A stretch of DNA of 5,967 nt from Euryarchaeota archaeon UBA124 (GTDB taxonomy: Archaea; Thermoplasmatota; Poseidoniia; Poseidoniales; Poseidoniaceae). Shown here one piece after another: positions 4,252 to 5,967 of the stretch; position 1 is the stretch's first letter; each line of letters begins with the position of its first letter. Made by a program: the position numbers and the translations under genes. The stretch is taken from assembly GCA_002502215.1 (NCBI GenBank), contig DAPT01000005.1, forward strand, positions 1-5,967, in the 5' to 3' direction. The notes below the pieces were generated by a model that saw only the letters and a list, made by a program, of their open reading frames with translations, had not been told where the DNA came from and did no database searches.

Positions 4252-5967
4252 ATGGGTGGCGTACAGCAAAACCGAGTCATCGTTTCTTTGCTGTTGTCAA
4301 TTCTTGTGTTTTCGTTGCTGACTCCAATGGCTGAGCCGACCGATGAGTTGCAAGAGAACACAGTCTCGAACTCCACACCAATTGGTCAAACCACTACGGT
4401 AAGCATTGGTTCCTATCCAGACGGCGTTAATGATGCAACATCTGTTAGTGTTCCAAGCGGAGAGGCACTCTCCGGAATTGAACTGTCGCTGGATGAAGGC
4501 GTCCTTCCCGTCTCAGCCTCAAAGATGTTTGATTCACCGGCTGAATACGATCACTCGCTTGCAGTTTACGATGGCATGGATGTGAACAATTCGGTTTTGC
4601 AACTCTTGCCGCAAGGGTGGTCGTACGATTTTGAAGGTCCGAATGTTTGGACGCTTGGGTCGGGTTGGAAGATTGGGCAAGACAGCACGTCATGTTCACG
4701 CGGCCCAACAAGTGTAACACCGCCAAGCGGAGTCAATGCGCTTTATTCCCATGATGGTTGTTATCCGACTTCAATGTCAAGCACGGTTTGGGCCACCTCT
4801 CCAAGCATGAATTGTGGGGGCTGCTCTGGAGGATGGGAGTTGAAATTTCAGCGTCAATTGGGAGTTGAATCGACAATTTGGGACGAAGCTTATGTGAGTG
4901 TTAAAAATCCAAACGGGAACTGGGTGAACGTCTGGTCGAACCCTACATCCACTATCAGTGACATCTCGTATGTCGCTCAAACATATGACATCTCAAGTTA
5001 TGTCTCGGGTAACTCGGATTTAGAAGTGCGGTTTGGGATCGGACCATCGGATGGTTTGTACGAATGGTCAGGATGGAACATCGATGACGTCGAAATCCTT
5101 CCAAAAGCATCGGGCATATCAACGGGAGAAGGAAATTGGACATCTCAACCGTTTGGTCCGGGAGCAACGCTTGGAAGTGAACCTTCTTCATTTGGATTGA
5201 TGGTTATCGATGCTGAAATTCCAACAGGGTCCCTGTTTGAGTGGTCGCTCATCGACGCATCAACAGGGACACCTCTTCCAGGTTATCAGGAAATGACAGA
5301 CCTACGTGTCGACCTTGGGGCCATCGATTGGGAATCGACACCTTCTCTGCGATTGAAGATGCACATGATTACGGGTTCGGGTGGTGGTCCGAAGGTCCAC
5401 AGCATTGGAATTAGCGGAGCGATCAACGAGAGTTTCAGCGAAAATCCTGCGTCGCATGATTGGACACTTGCAGGCACATCTTGGTCGCCAACTTCAGGCG
5501 AAGTCTCAGGCAATGGGACAATCACCTCTCCTATCTATCGTGTTTCCAATGGTTTTGGTGCACTCAAGACGTCCATCCTCGCCACTGGTTTACCAATCCT
5601 CGAAGCAAACATCGATGACAAAGGTTGGCTGGCTTATCCTCTCGAGGGATACACAAATCTTGACGAAGTTGGACAGAGCGTTCAGTTCCGGTTCCAATCA
5701 TCAAGTGGTTCCTATTCCATTGATGCGTTTTCGGTTGAAACAGTCCGATCCATTCCCAACATCGGTGTTCGACTTGACATAGGTGCCGATGGCGTTTCGG
5801 ATTGGGGCTTCGATGGTGACGATGCAGGAAGTTACGGTATGCAAAACCGTCTTGCAAATGGGAAGGTGTGCCAGACACTATCAACGACGCCGAGCTCTGC
5901 AGGAGTGTTTGATGTTCTTCTCCCACAGGCAGGCATTGATCAATTTGGATTCACTGTTTCCTCTTCA
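4252..5967 (+). CDS. Large secreted beta-rich surface protein with MAM-like domain, N-terminal 572 residues
   Basis: Exported protein of unknown function, running off the window. Residues 1-28 look like a Sec signal peptide: R8, a hydrophobic stretch VIVSLLLSILVFSLL (9-23), then TPMAEP with likely cleavage after A27. No lipobox cysteine is present. A Ser/Thr/Asn-rich stretch follows. Residues about 130-283 resemble the jelly-roll (MAM-like, immune-inhibitor-A-like) fold, ending in the hallmark SGWNIDDVEI (273-282); its four cysteines (148, 170, 188, 191) could form disulphides. Residues about 293-389 and 405-497 look like two related beta-sandwich units, each with a [L/P]PGY- or LEGY-type turn followed by a long strand. 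LDIGADGVSDWGF (508-520) is an Asp/Gly-rich, possibly calcium-binding turn. Five N-glycosylation sequons (N40, N112, N295, N392, N421) suit an exported archaeal protein. Protease and glycosidase motifs are not seen in the visible part. Cell-surface attachment or polymer binding is plausible; the C-terminal anchor, if any, is outside the window. Confidence 0.88.
   Translation, partial: MGGVQQNRVIVSLLLSILVFSLLTPMAEPTDELQENTVSNSTPIGQTTTVSIGSYPDGVNDATSVSVPSGEALSGIELSLDEGVLPVSASKMFDSPAEYDHSLAVYDGMDVNNSVLQLLPQGWSYDFEGPNVWTLGSGWKIGQDSTSCSRGPTSVTPPSGVNALYSHDGCYPTSMSSTVWATSPSMNCGGCSGGWELKFQRQLGVESTIWDEAYVSVKNPNGNWVNVWSNPTSTISDISYVAQTYDISSYVSGNSDLEVRFGIGPSDGLYEWSGWNIDDVEILPKASGISTGEGNWTSQPFGPGATLGSEPSSFGLMVIDAEIPTGSLFEWSLIDASTGTPLPGYQEMTDLRVDLGAIDWESTPSLRLKMHMITGSGGGPKVHSIGISGAINESFSENPASHDWTLAGTSWSPTSGEVSGNGTITSPIYRVSNGFGALKTSILATGLPILEANIDDKGWLAYPLEGYTNLDEVGQSVQFRFQSSSGSYSIDAFSVETVRSIPNIGVRLDIGADGVSDWGFDGDDAGSYGMQNRLANGKVCQTLSTTPSSAGVFDVLLPQAGIDQFGFTVSSS

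Noticed and set aside
5381..5926. Open frames of 120-133 codons on both strands inside the surface protein gene
   Set aside because: They overlap the long uninterrupted frame starting at 4252, which has a signal peptide and consistent beta-rich composition; the alternatives are rich in Arg, Ser and Gln without any pattern.

Overview
The window looks archaeal, most likely a marine Group II euryarchaeote (Poseidoniales) or a close relative. Several things point there: an archaeal-type asparaginyl-tRNA synthetase, a tRNA without an encoded CCA end, an archaeal TATA box at the expected distance upstream of that tRNA, starts without a Shine-Dalgarno site, and a long secreted beta-rich surface protein of the kind I associate with that group. 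Base composition looks close to half G+C throughout. I see no mobile element, CRISPR array, integrase or compositional island. The lineage call is inference from protein style; a phylogeny of AsnRS or RpiA would settle it.

Layout, left to right. Positions 1-2313 hold a two-gene minus-strand unit: asnS (2313 to 982), then a saccharopine dehydrogenase/lysine 6-dehydrogenase-like oxidoreductase (972 to 1, cut by the window edge). The two are 9 bases apart and the Shine-Dalgarno site of the second overlaps the asnS stop. A 124-base divergent gap (2314-2437) follows. Then come a carbamate kinase gene (arcC, 2438-3352, plus) and a tRNA-Lys(CTT) gene (3377-3450, plus) whose TATA box overlaps the arcC stop codon. 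The convergent ribose-5-phosphate isomerase gene rpiA (4153 to 3452, minus) ends one base from the tRNA. A second divergent gap (4154-4251, 98 bases) leads to a large exported protein (4252 to beyond 5967, plus), of which 572 residues are visible.

The genes do not form one pathway. They are translation (asnS, tRNA-Lys), central carbon metabolism (rpiA), nitrogen and carbamoyl-phosphate metabolism (arcC), an amino-acid-type dehydrogenase, and cell-surface biology. There is no non-coding stretch above about 300 bases.

The most unusual signals are in the gaps. Each divergent gap carries a perfect 10-base inverted repeat, with one copy facing each gene: TCAAACATGA between asnS and arcC, CCTTTTTGAC between rpiA and the surface protein. 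The plus-strand unit is also packed very tightly, with stop codon, TATA box, tRNA and opposing stop codon almost touching. The surface protein is the least understood gene. I did not find a clearly new multi-gene system.
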